From positions 6,491,310 through 6,555,309 of the forward strand of contig JAJEKV010000025.1 in the NCBI GenBank assembly GCA_021234155.1: DNA of 64,000 nt, read 5' to 3'. The position numbers were made by a program, and so were the translations under genes. Below, piece after piece: positions 30,761 through 42,300 of the stretch. Numbering within the stretch: the stretch's first letter is position 1; each line of letters begins with the position of its first letter. Source of the DNA: Isoetes taiwanensis. Its lineage: Eukaryota; Streptophyta; Lycopodiopsida; Isoetales; Isoetaceae. The notes under the pieces were generated by a model that had not been told where the DNA came from, searched no databases, and saw only the letters and a list, made by a program, of their open reading frames with translations.

Positions 30761-33428
30761 TTCATCATTGTTTGGTCGAAATGCTTGCAAGTCCGAAGTA
30801 TTCTCATAATGCCCTAGGGAAATCCGGGTGATTTCCTGTAAAATCCAAGAACAATCTAGCTGCGCGTGGTAAATTTTGGGCCAGTAGTAAGTTACTAGTG
30901 GATAACAGATGTTGAAGGAATGATGGAGATTAAATCTAACGGTGTAACCCAAGGACTGAGGTGTTAATGTATATTTGAACAAGGCTACTACAATTATGAC
31001 AAGGCGTCTGCTTCTTTGAGATGGTATCACAACTTCGATCAGGTACTCCCATGTTATAAGGCCCATTAGAGATCAACATGTCTATGAGGCGCACACACTA
31101 CACAACATTGCTCACAGGTCCTTTTCCCAATTACCTTACATTAATGCACCTTGGTATAAGGCTTGAACTCCAGATGTCTTTGTTTATAAACTAGTCCTAT
31201 AGCTCTAGTGACAAATATGTTTCAAATATGTGACATGTCCTAAAGCTCCTAGTCAAACCATGCTCCTTAATGCTTTCATTGTTGGTATTAAATTGTGATT
31301 GCCAAGGAAAGTTTCCCTCTAATTACCACTCATAGATAGAAGAAGGGTACTCATAGATAGAAGAAGGATACTTGAGACCAAGTGGTCTATGAGATCCCTT
31401 ATACTGCATGGCATTGACAATATTAATCAGTTGATCATATCTATAGTGATAATTAATTACACATTATTGTAGAGGATGATACATCAATGAGATCGACTGG
31501 AGAACTTGTTTACAAAGGACCTTAAAGCTAGCTTTCTTTATCTAAATACATGATAACATATAGATGCCTGAGCAACTCGTTCATTTCACGCGCAATTCAA
31601 TATGTGAATGAGGACAACTTACCCCCATTTCTTATCACGGGAAAAAACAGTGTGCGTTTTGAACTACTAGTACTATACATAACATCCTACTAATTTGTGT
31701 GGTGGGGGTGGGGATCGGGGTGGATTGGGAAAGCTTCATATTCTAGATAGAGTGATAAGGTTGAAGATTTAACGTAATCTAGCTAGTATGACTACTATGT
31801 CCATATTAGTCATTCACCATTGCTCATAGGACCCTTTTGGACATTATTAGTGCACCCATACTAGTCGTTCACCATTGGTCGCCCTCTTGAACAAATCATG
31901 GAGGCAATAGCAACATGGATTATTACAGTTTGAAGCAAGGAAAGAGAAGACATGAGGCAAAGAAAGCACATTTTTAACATCCAATGATGGATGGATAAAA
32001 AAAATTTTCCGCTAGTTTCTTAAGAGACGCTCGCAAAAATCTTTTACATCTCCCCACCTGATTAATGAGATTACCAATGTATTGTTATAGGGGATGGTTT
32101 CCTGCCACAACGCTTCCTGGCAGCCACGATTCCAGTACGCACAACCCCATGCACCAACCTCCTATGCCACCACACGACCAGCGGCTTCTGGTCATGCGAG
32201 GTCAAGCGTGGACCCGACCCAACACTAGCTCAACTCCCATCGAGCCTAAGTTACCACCACTGGAATCCCGACTGCATATTGGAAAGCCTACTTAAAATGT
32301 GAATATGATCTATTCAATGTAAAGGGTTTCGATTTGGCGGGCAGATCAGTCACACACCTTTCAAACGGAACCAATAATTCAAATGAATTGGTTTCAACTG
32401 GTGCAAGAACTCTCGTCTCATACAGAGACCTTCCAAATGGTGATTTGCAATAGGGCATCTTCAATGGTGCTTAATCACTCAAACATGATGCATGGTAACT
32501 CTGTTCCAATCCGAACCCCTGCAATTACCAAGAGGGTTACATTGTTGTTTATGTACCCGTATTTTAGATTTACATATATCCCGTACCTTCCTCACAGTAC
32601 TATACGTACTATACCTATAAGTTGACAGGTCAAATTGAGCAACAATTACTTAAATTATTTGTCTATGGGTGTAGATTGCAAACTATAATATATAACTCTT
32701 AAATAAACATATTTTGGATTGAAAACTTTGAGAAATACTTAGTTTTCTAGAGACCTAATATATTTTGGTTCATTATTTAAAACTTGAAGTCCTTCATACT
32801 AATTGTTGTTGCAACTATTTCAACTGCAATACAAGAAATATTAGTTCCTAAAAAATTACAGAACGTACTGCACGTAAAATACTTTTCAAAGGAGAGGTAT
32901 GCATACGGTATTAATATGTTAAGTATGTATAATACCCGTATCGTACTAAACGTACCTGACAACACTGGAGGGTTGGGAAAAACATCAATGCAAGCAAAAG
33001 ATGGAGCATATACTAGAACTAGACCATGAGGACTCTTCCATCAAATAGAGCCCAATGCACGGAATAACAAATGTTAGACATCCTAGAAGAGGTTAGTGAA
33101 TATTGCATTTCTATTGAAGAGGCTTCTCGAAGTCTAGTATGCCTGAGTCTAGAATTAGAGACTAGCAGTATGATAGAATCACTCACAAGCAAAATAAGCA
33201 TCCTCATGTGCTCATACCTAGCAAGAAGAGGAACTCGTTGTCTGAACATTGGAAAGGGCAGCCTTAGACATAGAGATTACTCTTAGTATGGTTAAGGAGA
33301 AGCCAGCCTAGATGTGCAGTAATGGCGAGATATCCACAAGCACGGATCTACCAAGTGATAAGTGGTAGACAATATAGACATGTTTGGACATGTTCTACTT
33401 GGCCATGAAGGGAATAATATATGATGAA
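30761..33428. other. Intergenic, no supported gene
   Basis: Minor structure only: two copies of ACTCATAGATAGAAGAAGG at about 31329-31370, and paired CCATA(T/C)TAGTC(A/G)TTCACCATTG words at about 31800 and 31855. Confidence 0.5.
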
Positions 33429-34118
33429 TTTCAATTCCCTCCATTCAAGATATGGAATGCATATGAGACTAGTATCTAGGTCGGCAAAGTTAGGGGTTTG
33501 AGGATAATTGCAAGGAAGGGTGCACAAAATGTAAGAGATTGTCATAGATAGTAGGGAATTAGTGACAATCTTGGTTTGTGCAAATGTTGAAGGATTTAGC
33601 CAAACTTGTACATCCTCAGGCAAAATAATAAAGGCTGACTACATCAGCATGTATGAAGAAAGAGTTGTTCAAGAAGTCCAACCAAATGCATAGATGACCA
33701 TGGAACTCTTCAAACCATGGCTTGCTCATTTCAATTGAGAGTTCCAGGGGTGTCTCCCCAAAAAGGCCCATCTGATATTTTTTTCAAAGCAACCATGCTG
33801 GCTTAGGGGGTAATATTGACTGCCAAAGAGTATGGCATCCATTTTGCACTGTTGTCTACCCACACTTCTCATAGGTTACAACCCCTTGATGTCGCCTGCT
33901 TTGCCCCTTCCAAAGTTACATTTAAAAGGCTTAGAGATTAGCACATGGTGATGAAGGGCAAACAAGAACCAAGGAGGAAAGAGATTGCCGAGTCAATCTC
34001 CAATGCAATAGAGGCAGGATTGACTCCAATTAACATAAGGACTGGTTTCAAAGCTACTAAAATTTACCCCTTTGACAATACAAAAGGTCAAAGTCTCATT
34101 GAGTGGAGATGCAATTAG
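33429..34118 (+). pseudogene. pogo/Tigger-like DDE transposase relic
   Basis: The clearest part, 33813-34118, reads ILTAKEYGIHFALLSTHTSH, then RLQPLDVACFAP, and after one stop GLTPINIRTGFKATKIYPFD. This is the C-terminal half of the DDE_1 domain of pogo-, Tigger- and jerky-type transposases (consensus LP.HTSH.LQPLDV and a GF..TGI.PF element). Upstream pieces in shifting frames fit the earlier part of the domain (FKIWNAYETSI around 33450, where the family has WN.DETG). Several stops and frameshifts show it is long dead. Terminal inverted repeats were not found. The enzyme would have excised and pasted a TA-targeting DNA transposon. Confidence 0.7.
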
Positions 34119-36350
34119 ACATGCTGAGGGGCAAGGGAATGTACTTTAGGTCACAACACAGGTATAACAATATATATCTAACAATGAGAATGTACGAAGA
34201 CTCGAGTGAAGGCGGTAAGGACGAGCTGCTATGCACTGTCCAAGATGTAGAGGTTGAATACATGAGATATAAAGTGTTCAACCTTGGCAACAACAATCCA
34301 CAACAATAGAAGAATGCGGTTTCTAGCACATCGTGTGGACCATATAAACTCTCCAAGTGATCATAGAGGGTCATCTCATATAGAATCATGTGCAAGTGAA
34401 CATGTTTCACATGGGGGAAGTGGGCTACCAACAACATGTGAGCGTGGTGAAGCATCATGTTACTATGCTGGAACATGCAACAATCTCAAGCATCCTCTGC
34501 TGGAACAAGGACTTTGCTACCTCAACCTCAGCCAGCACGAGATATGCACTCCAGGAGGAAAGGCAAAGAACCAGGCATGAGTGGTCTTGTCCACCTCAAT
34601 AGTGCAGCATTTTGTGAGAAGCTGAAGATGGAAAAGTCAATGAGGGCTGAAGGTGAGAACTCAAAGTAGAAAGATTAAAGAACAAGAGGGTTGAGGCTAT
34701 TAGAAAGAAGATAATGACCGAAGACGACAAAAGAAGAGCAGTGGCACGAAGAGAGGAGAGAGATAATAGAAGAAGAGCATATGCTCAAATGGAAAAGTTC
34801 AGAGAGTTTATGTACCCTCATGGATAGTCAGGCTGAGCGATGGGGTATATGGATATGGATAAGCAGATAGATGCTTTGTTGTATATGGATCTTCATATGA
34901 GATTATTATTGCCAACCTCAAAGCACCTAATAGATAGTTGGACATTTGATTGTAAAAATAAATTCAACATTTTGTTAACAAAAAGGAGGGTCGTACACCC
35001 ACCCTGTTAATATTCCATTTCAAGAAGCAGTTTTTGTTCGTAAAGAGACTACAAAATATGTATACAAACTTTGAAATTTCATTCCCTAGAAGAACACAGC
35101 GTAATAAAAGAGCGGGGGAGGGGATTAGGTAAAAGTAGAAATAGGAGATGGCATGGTAGCAGGAAACAGTGCAGCAGCACGTGAAAGGTCATGAATGAAC
35201 TTCCTTTTTGAGGAGCAATGGCAATGGATGGAAGTACCCTCTCCACCACAATGGAGAGAAGGAGCTACCTTCATATAGCAAGTGTCAAGAACCGTTGAAG
35301 CCACTACCTTATCCACTTTCATATGTGTAATCGAGACATTCTGAAAGGTGATATGAGAAGCCAATAGTGGGCATTATATGTTGCTCGAGCTGGTGTGCGA
35401 GATATTTTGGCTGGAGATCCGGAGGAAGGAGATCTTTGAAATGCGTGCCAAGGACAACCTTCATTGCACTCTGCGTCTACTAGGTGTTCGATTCATATCC
35501 CTATTGCCCATTTTGCCCGCTTGAGTAAGCGCAGGCCTACTAAATGGACAAGCTATTGCAAAGCGCCAAAATATGGAAGGAAGAATATACCTCGGAGAAT
35601 TCTCTATAGTCTAGACGAATTTGCCGAATTCTCTATTGCATAGTCGAATTTATCGGAATTCTCTATGGCATAGTCGAATTTGCTGTCTTATATAGAAAGC
35701 ACACCTATAATGACCAGATTACCCAATTGTTGCATGGGAGTGATTTTTGGGGGGAGAAGGGACTTGAGCATTTATGACCCCCTTTATACAAGATAACAAC
35801 AAAATTATGATGAAGATTAGAGCTACCACCTTTTCTGCAATTCTAGTCTATCCACGTCGCATTGCCACATCAGCTAAATCTTAAGTGGCATAGGTCTCAA
35901 CCGTTAGATCTCTCCTTTTTCATATCCATGGCCACGAAAATTAGATAAGCTACACCATTGGATCACGCGACTTGTGGAAATCAAGGGTGCAAGGATTGTG
36001 CGAATAGGTGATGTTTTAGGTGGTTAAAATGGACGGGCCCTTAAGTGCACGAAAGGGGGCTTGGGCTCTCAAAGTAACAAATTACACAAATTAATAATGA
36101 TGATTTGTCTCGTGCCTTAAGGTTTGCTGTAGATGTAAGATTTTGAGTAAAGGTTGGGTCGGGTGATTGTTGTTTTTTGGATTTGTCTCGTGCCTTTAAC
36201 AATTGACAAGAGTCATGAAATAAAATAATGGTTAGGGTTCAGGCCAGAGGCATGGGCAAAAAGGTAACTACGAAAAGGCAAATCACCTTCGATAAAAACC
36301 TGATGTAGAAAGGACGAATTAGGGCAGACCAGAAGCAAGCGGCGACAAGA
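34119..36350. other. Intergenic; decayed tail of the transposon region and a short repeat
   Basis: Lysine/arginine/glutamate-rich open pieces at about 34560-34830 could be the charged C-terminal tail of the transposase relic. At about 35596-35685 three diverged copies of GAATTCTCTAT.G.(C/A)TAG(T/A)CGAATTTG occur. Nothing else supported. Confidence 0.45.
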
Positions 36351-36893
36351 ATGGAGGAGGCAGACCAGAAGTTTGCTAAGTACATGAGGGCGCTGCAGGA
36401 TATGGAGCACAGTGAGGTAGTTTCCCAGGCTATCCATATTGGTAAAGAGCTTATTTGTCTTCAAAATCACAAATTGAAGGAAATTAGAGATGCCGTTAGA
36501 AAGCTTCTGATTGAATGGCAGTCTCTTGTGGATCAATGGAAAGATGAGAGTGCTTCTTCTGCTGTAACTGTTGTTGAGCAAAGCAGAGCTCAGAAACAAG
36601 CTTGTAGCAAGGATTTTTCAGCTAATAAGGGTCTGCTTTCAGACTCCCTTTGTAAATCACAAGTAGTAGCTCCAGATCCCCTTCAGCCAACAAAAGATGA
36701 GCTATCACAGAAAAGGGCTTCTGTGCCAGAAAATGCTGTGGATAAACTTGCTGCGGCTAAAAGGAAACTCCAGGAGCAATACTCTGTAGCAAAACGTCAG
36801 AAGAGCCAACATGTTGTTAAAGTGCTTAAGATTCAAGAGCTGCCTAAAGAATCTTCTCAAAGCCAGATCAAGGGTTCTCAGAAACGATTGTGA
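36351..36893 (+). CDS. MED26/TFIIS N-terminal-domain-like protein fragment
   Basis: A 180-codon intact frame from ATG 36351. Residues about 8-62 match the TFIIS N-terminal (LW) helical bundle as in Mediator subunit 26: MRALQDMEHSEVV, then HIGKELICLQNHKLKEIRDA, then LLIEWQSLVDQW. The C terminus AAAKRKLQEQYSVAKRQK...VLKIQELPKE matches the conserved basic tail of plant MED26-type proteins. These proteins link Mediator to transcription elongation factors in the nucleus. Plant MED26 proteins are usually longer, with an N-terminal region before the LW domain; here an in-frame TAG lies 15 codons upstream. The absence of introns suggests either a terminal exon or a processed, truncated copy. A diverged duplication of CAATCCCAGTTTTG.TTCTTCA follows in the 3' flank (about 36909 and 36979). 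Confidence 0.65.
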   Translation: MEEADQKFAKYMRALQDMEHSEVVSQAIHIGKELICLQNHKLKEIRDAVRKLLIEWQSLVDQWKDESASSAVTVVEQSRAQKQACSKDFSANKGLLSDSLCKSQVVAPDPLQPTKDELSQKRASVPENAVDKLAAAKRKLQEQYSVAKRQKSQHVVKVLKIQELPKESSQSQIKGSQKRL

Positions 36894-38098
36894 TCATATG
36901 TGAGTACTCAATCCCAGTTTTGATTCTTCATCGAGTATACAGAACCACAAAAGATTTTTATCATATTTGTATTATTCAATCCCAGTTTTGCTTCTTCAGC
37001 GACTATACAGAACTTTCTTTACTTCCTTAAGTAAGTTTGGTTATTGGAATCACTGTAAACTATCGTAGCAGCATGATCATCTCTATCTTCATGCCATCAG
37101 ACAAAACTTAAATATCCATATTATGGGAATTGAAAGTGTAAATGGAAAGACATCAAAAACTACCATGACAGTTCTGAACTTTTGGAAGTGCTTATGAATG
37201 TGGCAATTTCTTTTTAGAGCTCCAACAGGAGACTGGAGTCTCAATAACAGGAGTGTGGATTCTTTGGATACATATACCACCAGTACCTCACATTTGGTTA
37301 CTCTGGAGATAGAGATTGCAGTTTTCTACTTCTCTATTGCAGCATTTCAACATTTGGGAAACATAGGGCGTGAAGCCTACCAAAAAAGCATTATGTGAGT
37401 TAGGCTTAGCTATGGGGCATTCTTGAGATTCAAATATGAAGGTTTGGCCAGTTGGTTTAAAGAACATCGTATAAGCCATTTGGGTTATCAAAATATTGAT
37501 GTTAGAGTTCCTTATCGGGGTTAGGGCTTTGATTTCTTAATTAGAATGGAAAAAGAGGCACCCTATGTCTCATTTATCCAAAAATCTACCTACAGATATG
37601 CTTCAACAATCTGCCCTCCTAAAAGGTGTCCCACGCCTCTTGAATTTGGGAAAGCGTGTCTACCAACAATGTGGTCCTTGACCTTAACAAAGGTGGGCAA
37701 GAAAACAATGCAGCGAGAATTGCTTTGGGATGGATTTACCCTTAAAAAGACAAGATTGGGATCTTACTTTCTAGTGCTTAATCATCTATCTCATGTCTAT
37801 GCTGGTGGAGGAAGTCCTAGTTATGAATTCTACTCCTCAGTTAGACGCTAGAGGAGGCTTTTTCCCTCTAGGGCTGTATCGATGTGAGTATGTGGTAAAT
37901 AAAGTCTAGACTTTATTATAGACTTTATTATGGCCATGACATTAGAATTAGCTTAACAACACATTAGCTACTCTATTGTTAGTTTGCCTTGATCGGAAGA
38001 GACTAAGAATAGGATGATAAGTTTGGTGTTTTTCACAAGGAAAAGCCAATATTGGATGTGACCGATTTGGGCACATACCAGATCACTTGAAGGATATT

Positions 38099-38267
38099 CC
38101 TAGGGACAATAATCCTAATCCATCATTCTCTCTACGCCTGCTGCTCTCTCTTTGTACTTGGGTCCCATAGGCCAGTTGGTCTCCGTGGACGATAAAATCA
38201 TATTCTATTCTATTCTATTCTACTCCTAAGCCTAGGGACAATAATCCTAATCCATCATTCTCTCTAC
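38099..38267 (+). mobile_element. Truncated retroposon flanked by a 37-bp target duplication
   Basis: A 37-base direct repeat (starts CCTAGGGACAATAATCC) lies at 38099-38135 and 38231-38267. Between them are the family 3' end GGGTCCCATAGGCC...GTGGACGATAAAA and a (TATTC)n tail. The same arrangement, duplicated with the segment, lies at about 41371-41530. Confidence 0.7.
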
Positions 38268-38519
38268 TCCTAAGCTTTTGGCTTTTGGCTCTAGTGTCTA
38301 GCATCGTAACTTCGGTGAGTGGATTGAAGGTGGCGTTCTTATGCGTAGCCCTTAGTGGGTTGTCACCCTGGTTGGTTGTAGCTCTTAGTGGGTTGTCGAT
38401 CCCTGGTTGGGTGCAGCCCTTAGTGGGTTGTCAATCCCTGGTTGGGTGCAAGAGATCATTCGTGTAGTCAGTGGGTTGTCAATCTCTGGTTGGGTGGATG
38501 AGATCATTCTAGTTATGAA

Positions 38520-39015
38520 AAGGCGCAGATTCATTGCCTCAGTGCGCACCGGTGCACGTCGTCTCCTAATTGAGACGAGCAGATGGATTGGGGAGTCATA
38601 CCAGGACATGCTTTGTCAATGCTGCCAAATGGGAGCTGTTAAGGATGATGTCATACCCTTCAGAGCTGTCCAACGGATGATCAAATTTGGACACGCTATG
38701 CTAAGTTGGTTAGGTCTGGCCAGACGCTATATGTGATATTGAGCACGACTTCCGTACGAATGCTGGGGAATCATACCTTCAGGAGGTCATGGATATGCAG
38801 GAACAACTATCCTCGGACACGCACCTGATATGCATATATTTCATGACGTATATTTGTACGGTTTGATAACATTCTTATTACTGCCAGAGTTTTTCCCTCA
38901 AAAACCCTTCGGACAGGGATCTTTTAATGCGCTCCTTCATTGGGTCTCATAGGCCGATTGGTCTCCGTAGATGATAAAAACCATACCATTCCACATTCCA
39001 TTCCATTGCATTCCA
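38520..39015 (+). mobile_element. Retroposon family copy with reading-frame end and cassette
   Basis: Contains the coding end (38653-38736, MIKFGHAMLSWLGLARRYM), the ACCTTCAGGAGGT block (about 38778), cassette copy 4 (38874-38928) and the terminal segment with a CATTC-type tail. Relative to copy 5 the cassette lacks exactly the bases that form its right outer arm. The frame upstream is open for about 80 codons (including CQCCQMGAVKDDV), but no domain is recognised. Confidence 0.65.
38874..38928 (+). repeat. Structured cassette, copy 4 (right arm deleted)
   Basis: The left arm CTTATTACTG and core GTTTTTCCCTCAAAAACCC with CTTCGG are present, but the sequence jumps from CTTTTAAT to GCGCTCC. The bases TTCGTACAATAATAAG and a few more, seen in copy 5, are missing. 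Confidence 0.7.
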
Positions 39016-39231
39016 TTCTCTATTTATGGTCTAAGTACTAAATTCCTAACACTGGTCTTCTAACACCTATTATACCAAGATTTCATGTTGAGACGTACGT
39101 CACATAATGTTCAGATACATGATAAAATCCTTCTTGGACTTGACTTTGGAGTCAAAATGGATTTAAGGACTACACTAGGAGCATACTATTCAAATGCATT
39201 TTTTTAATCTCATATCCGAGACTTACCATCT

Positions 39232-39262
39232 TAGAATGAATAGAATAGAATAGAATGCCTTT
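39232..39262 (-). mobile_element. Retroposon tail on the minus strand
   Basis: On the minus strand GTCAATATTGACAATAAAGGC is followed by three TTCTA-type pentamers. The end AATAAAGGCATTC is a variant of GATAAAATCATATTC seen in other copies. Body length cannot be determined. The duplicate lies at about 42473-42490. Confidence 0.45.
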
Positions 39263-40494
39263 ATTGTCAATATTGACCTGGAGGGTCCTATAACAGTTAC
39301 ATTGAAGTTGGTCTAAACAAAAGCTTTTAACACAAAAATATACAACAAGAACTTTACTATTTGTACAAATGGACGAGATTGTCTATAGACACAGATTCAT
39401 GGAGATCGTGATAAGAAAACCATGTACCTCGTGAAAAATCACTCACACAACATCTCTCGTCTGTAACCTGTTGAAGGTTTTTTGTATACCTATTGACGAT
39501 ATTATAGAACCGACTCCAAGCATGTACCATCGATCGGGTTGATTGATGCCTCTTTTCTTTTATAGCTTGGTTCGTGCTCCTCATGGTCTCTTTTATTGCC
39601 TTTGTTGTAGAGTATCGGTGTTGGAGTAGCAGTATTGATGTTGGAATTGACTTTTCTATTCATTCACGTGCTTGGAATTGTTTTATCGGTCTTTTTGCTT
39701 TTAGCCATCCTACTCCTAATGTCCTGCATCCCATACTTACCACCATATGCATCCCATGCTTCCCACCATATAGCATGGCTGGTGGCACTGTAATTCTAAA
39801 CATATGGGCTTCAATTCCTCCATTTGTTATCTAGTGTCTGCACGCACATTGTTTGTAGCTCGTAAAAGCTATTCATTGCCAATCATTACCTTTCAATCAG
39901 CCCTTATTTCCATATTATGCAAACTATCTATTTATATCACTTTATCATTGAATATTCTCCCTTTTTATATCATTCACATATGCATATACCATTTTAACTT
40001 TGTACTGGCATATTGGTATCCAATTCCAATTTTGATTTGTAATAGTTTAGGGCTTACTATCCGTAGTATTGGTGATAGGATCACATTATCATACCTTCCA
40101 TTTTCTTCTCAAGAATTTGTATTTATTTTGGCCCAAGGTGACATAGTCAATCAACCCTTGTTTCTATGTTATTGCAAACTACCTCTTTTATCCTTCCTAT
40201 ATATATGATTACTAGCAAAATAAAAATTTTTGGAATTAGTGACTTTTTTGGATGGTTTTTCCGCCATCTTTTTCCTACCAAGTCGGCCACATCCTTTCAC
40301 GCCCAACAAACCGCCATGTAAAAGCCCCCCCGATGCCGTGCCGCTTCGCCATTGTTAAAGCAATCTTGCCCCCAAACCCTCTTTCATATCGCCACCAAAG
40401 CGTAAAGGCAGGAACAAGCTTATAGAATCGTCTACTCCTTTGGATTTTCTAAAATGTCAAAAGGGAACTCGGAGAGGATGCATTCAAATGTATA

Positions 40495-40720
40495 ATTTTT
40501 CATTGCAAACTTGTGGATTCTTAATCCCGTTCATGGAGTTCTACGCCCAATTCATGAGTTTCTACGCTCAATTCGTGCATTTCTCGTCAAAGTTCATAGG
40601 TTTTTTAGCCTAATTAATGGGTTTTTCAGATAGATTTATAGATTTTTAACTAAATTTATGGATTTCTCAATCCAATCGGTGAGTTTCTGAAGTGAATTTG
40701 TGGGTCTTTCCTGCCAAATC
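40495..40720. repeat. Degenerate minisatellite, TTCATGGGTTTCT type
   Basis: About eight diverged 26-30 bp units alternating ATTCATG(A/G)GTTTCT and TTTATGGATTTCTCAA.CCAA patterns. It continues in copy B from about 43730 and beyond the duplication to about 44270. Confidence 0.65.
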
Positions 40721-41799
40721 CAGTTGGTTTAAAGAACATCGTATAAGCCATTTGGGTTATCAAAATATTGATGTTAGAGTTCCTTATCGGGGTTAGGGCC
40801 TTGATTTCTTAATTAGAATGGAAAAAGAGGCACCCTATGTCTCATTTATCCAAAAATCTACCTACAGATATGCTTCAACAATCTGCCCTCCTAAAAGGTG
40901 TCCCACGCCTCTTGAATTTGGGAAAGCGTGTCTACCAACAATGTGGTCCTTGACCTTAACAAAGGTGGGCAAGAAAACAATGCAAATGAGAATTGCTTTG
41001 GGATGGATTTACCCTTAAAAAGACAAGATTGGGATCTTACTTTCTAGTGCTTAATCATCTATCTCATGTCTATGCTGGTGGAGGAAGTCCTAGTTATGAA
41101 TTCTACTCCCGCTTAGACGCTAGAGGAGGCTTTTTTCCCTCTAGGGTCAGACGATGTGAGTATGTGGTAAATAAAGTCTAGACTTTATTATAGACTTTAT
41201 TATGGCCATGACATTAGAATTAGCTTAACAACACATTAGCTACTCTATTGTTAGTTTGCCTTGATCTAAGAGACTAAGAATAGGATGATAAGTTTGGTGT
41301 TTTTCACAAGGAAAAGCCAATATTGATGTGACCGATTTGGGCACATACCGCATCACTTGAAGGATATTCCTAGGGACAATAATCCTAATCCATCATTCTC
41401 TACACCTCACGCTCTCTTTGTACTTGGGTCCCATAGGCCGCTTGGTCTCCGTGGATCTATAAAATCATATTCTATTCTATTCTATTCTACTCCTAAGCCT
41501 AGGGACAATAATCCTAATCCATCATTCTCTACTCCTAAGCTTTTGGCTTTGGCTCTAGTGTCTAGCATCGTAACTTCTGTGAGTGGATTGAAGGTGGCGC
41601 TCTTATGCGTAGGCCCCAGTGGGTTGTCACCCCGGGTTGGTTGTAGCCCCTTAGTGGGTTGTCGATCCCCTCGGTTGGGTGCAGCCTTAGTGGGTTGTCA
41701 ATCCCCTCGGGTTGGGTGCAAGAGATCATTCGTGTAGTCGCGGGGTTGTCAATCTCCGTTGGGTGGATGAGATCATTCTAGTTATGAAAAGGCAGATTC

Positions 41800-42300
41800 A
41801 TTGCCTCATCAAGACGTAAGGCACGCCGCCTCCCAATTGAGACGCAGCATGGATTGGGGAGTCATACCAGACATGCTTTGTCAATGCCGCCAAATGGGAG
41901 TCGCTATGATGATGCCATACCCTTCGTGAGCCGTCCAACGGATGATCAAATTTGACACGCTTATGCTAAGTTGGTTAGGTCTGGCCAGACGCTATATGTG
42001 ATATTGAGCACGACTTCCGTACGAATGCTGGGGAATCATACCTTCAGGAGGTCATGGATATGCAGGAACAACTATCCTCGGACGCGCACCTGATATCATA
42101 TATTTCATGATGTATATTTGTACGGTTTGATAACATTCTTATTACTGCCAGAGTTTTTCCCTCAAAAACCCTTCGGACAGGGATCTTTTAATTCGTACAA
42201 TAATAAGTTCGATGCGCTCCTTCATTGGGTCTCATAGGCCGATTGGTCTCCGTAGATGATAAAAACCATACCATTCCATTCCATTCCATTAGATTCCATT
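41800..42300 (+). mobile_element. Retroposon family copy inside duplication copy B
   Basis: Same order as the 38520 copy. The coding end is frameshifted here (ATACCCTTCGTGAGCCGTCC). Cassette copy 5 (42138-42207) keeps both outer arms, CTTATTACTG and CAATAATAAG. The tail is CATTC-type. Confidence 0.65.
42138..42207 (+). repeat. Structured cassette, copy 5
   Basis: Outer arms CTTATTACTG (42138-42147) and CAATAATAAG (42198-42207) with one mismatch; core as in copy 4. Confidence 0.75.

Larger units (their letters stand above)
37449..40720. repeat. Tandem segmental duplication, copy A
   Basis: Starts CAGTTGGTTTAAAG and is followed head-to-tail by copy B at 40721, a period of 3,272 bp. The copies are nearly identical over long stretches. 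Junctions show at most a short shared CCAGTTGG, so unequal exchange or replication slippage without a long repeat is likely. Contents: frames of no known family, two retroposon insertions (38099-38267 and about 38520-39015) and a minus-strand tail (39232-39262). Confidence 0.85.

Noticed and set aside
37546-37851. 101-codon frame in copy A, partly repeated in copy B
   Set aside because: The frame is shortened in copy B, shows no known motif and is bounded by composition only; duplication explains the repeat.
39804-40208. 134-codon hydrophobic frame repeated at 43037-43441
   Set aside because: Its conservation only reflects the recent tandem duplication; the older third relative near 50350-50520 does not keep the frame, and no domain is visible.
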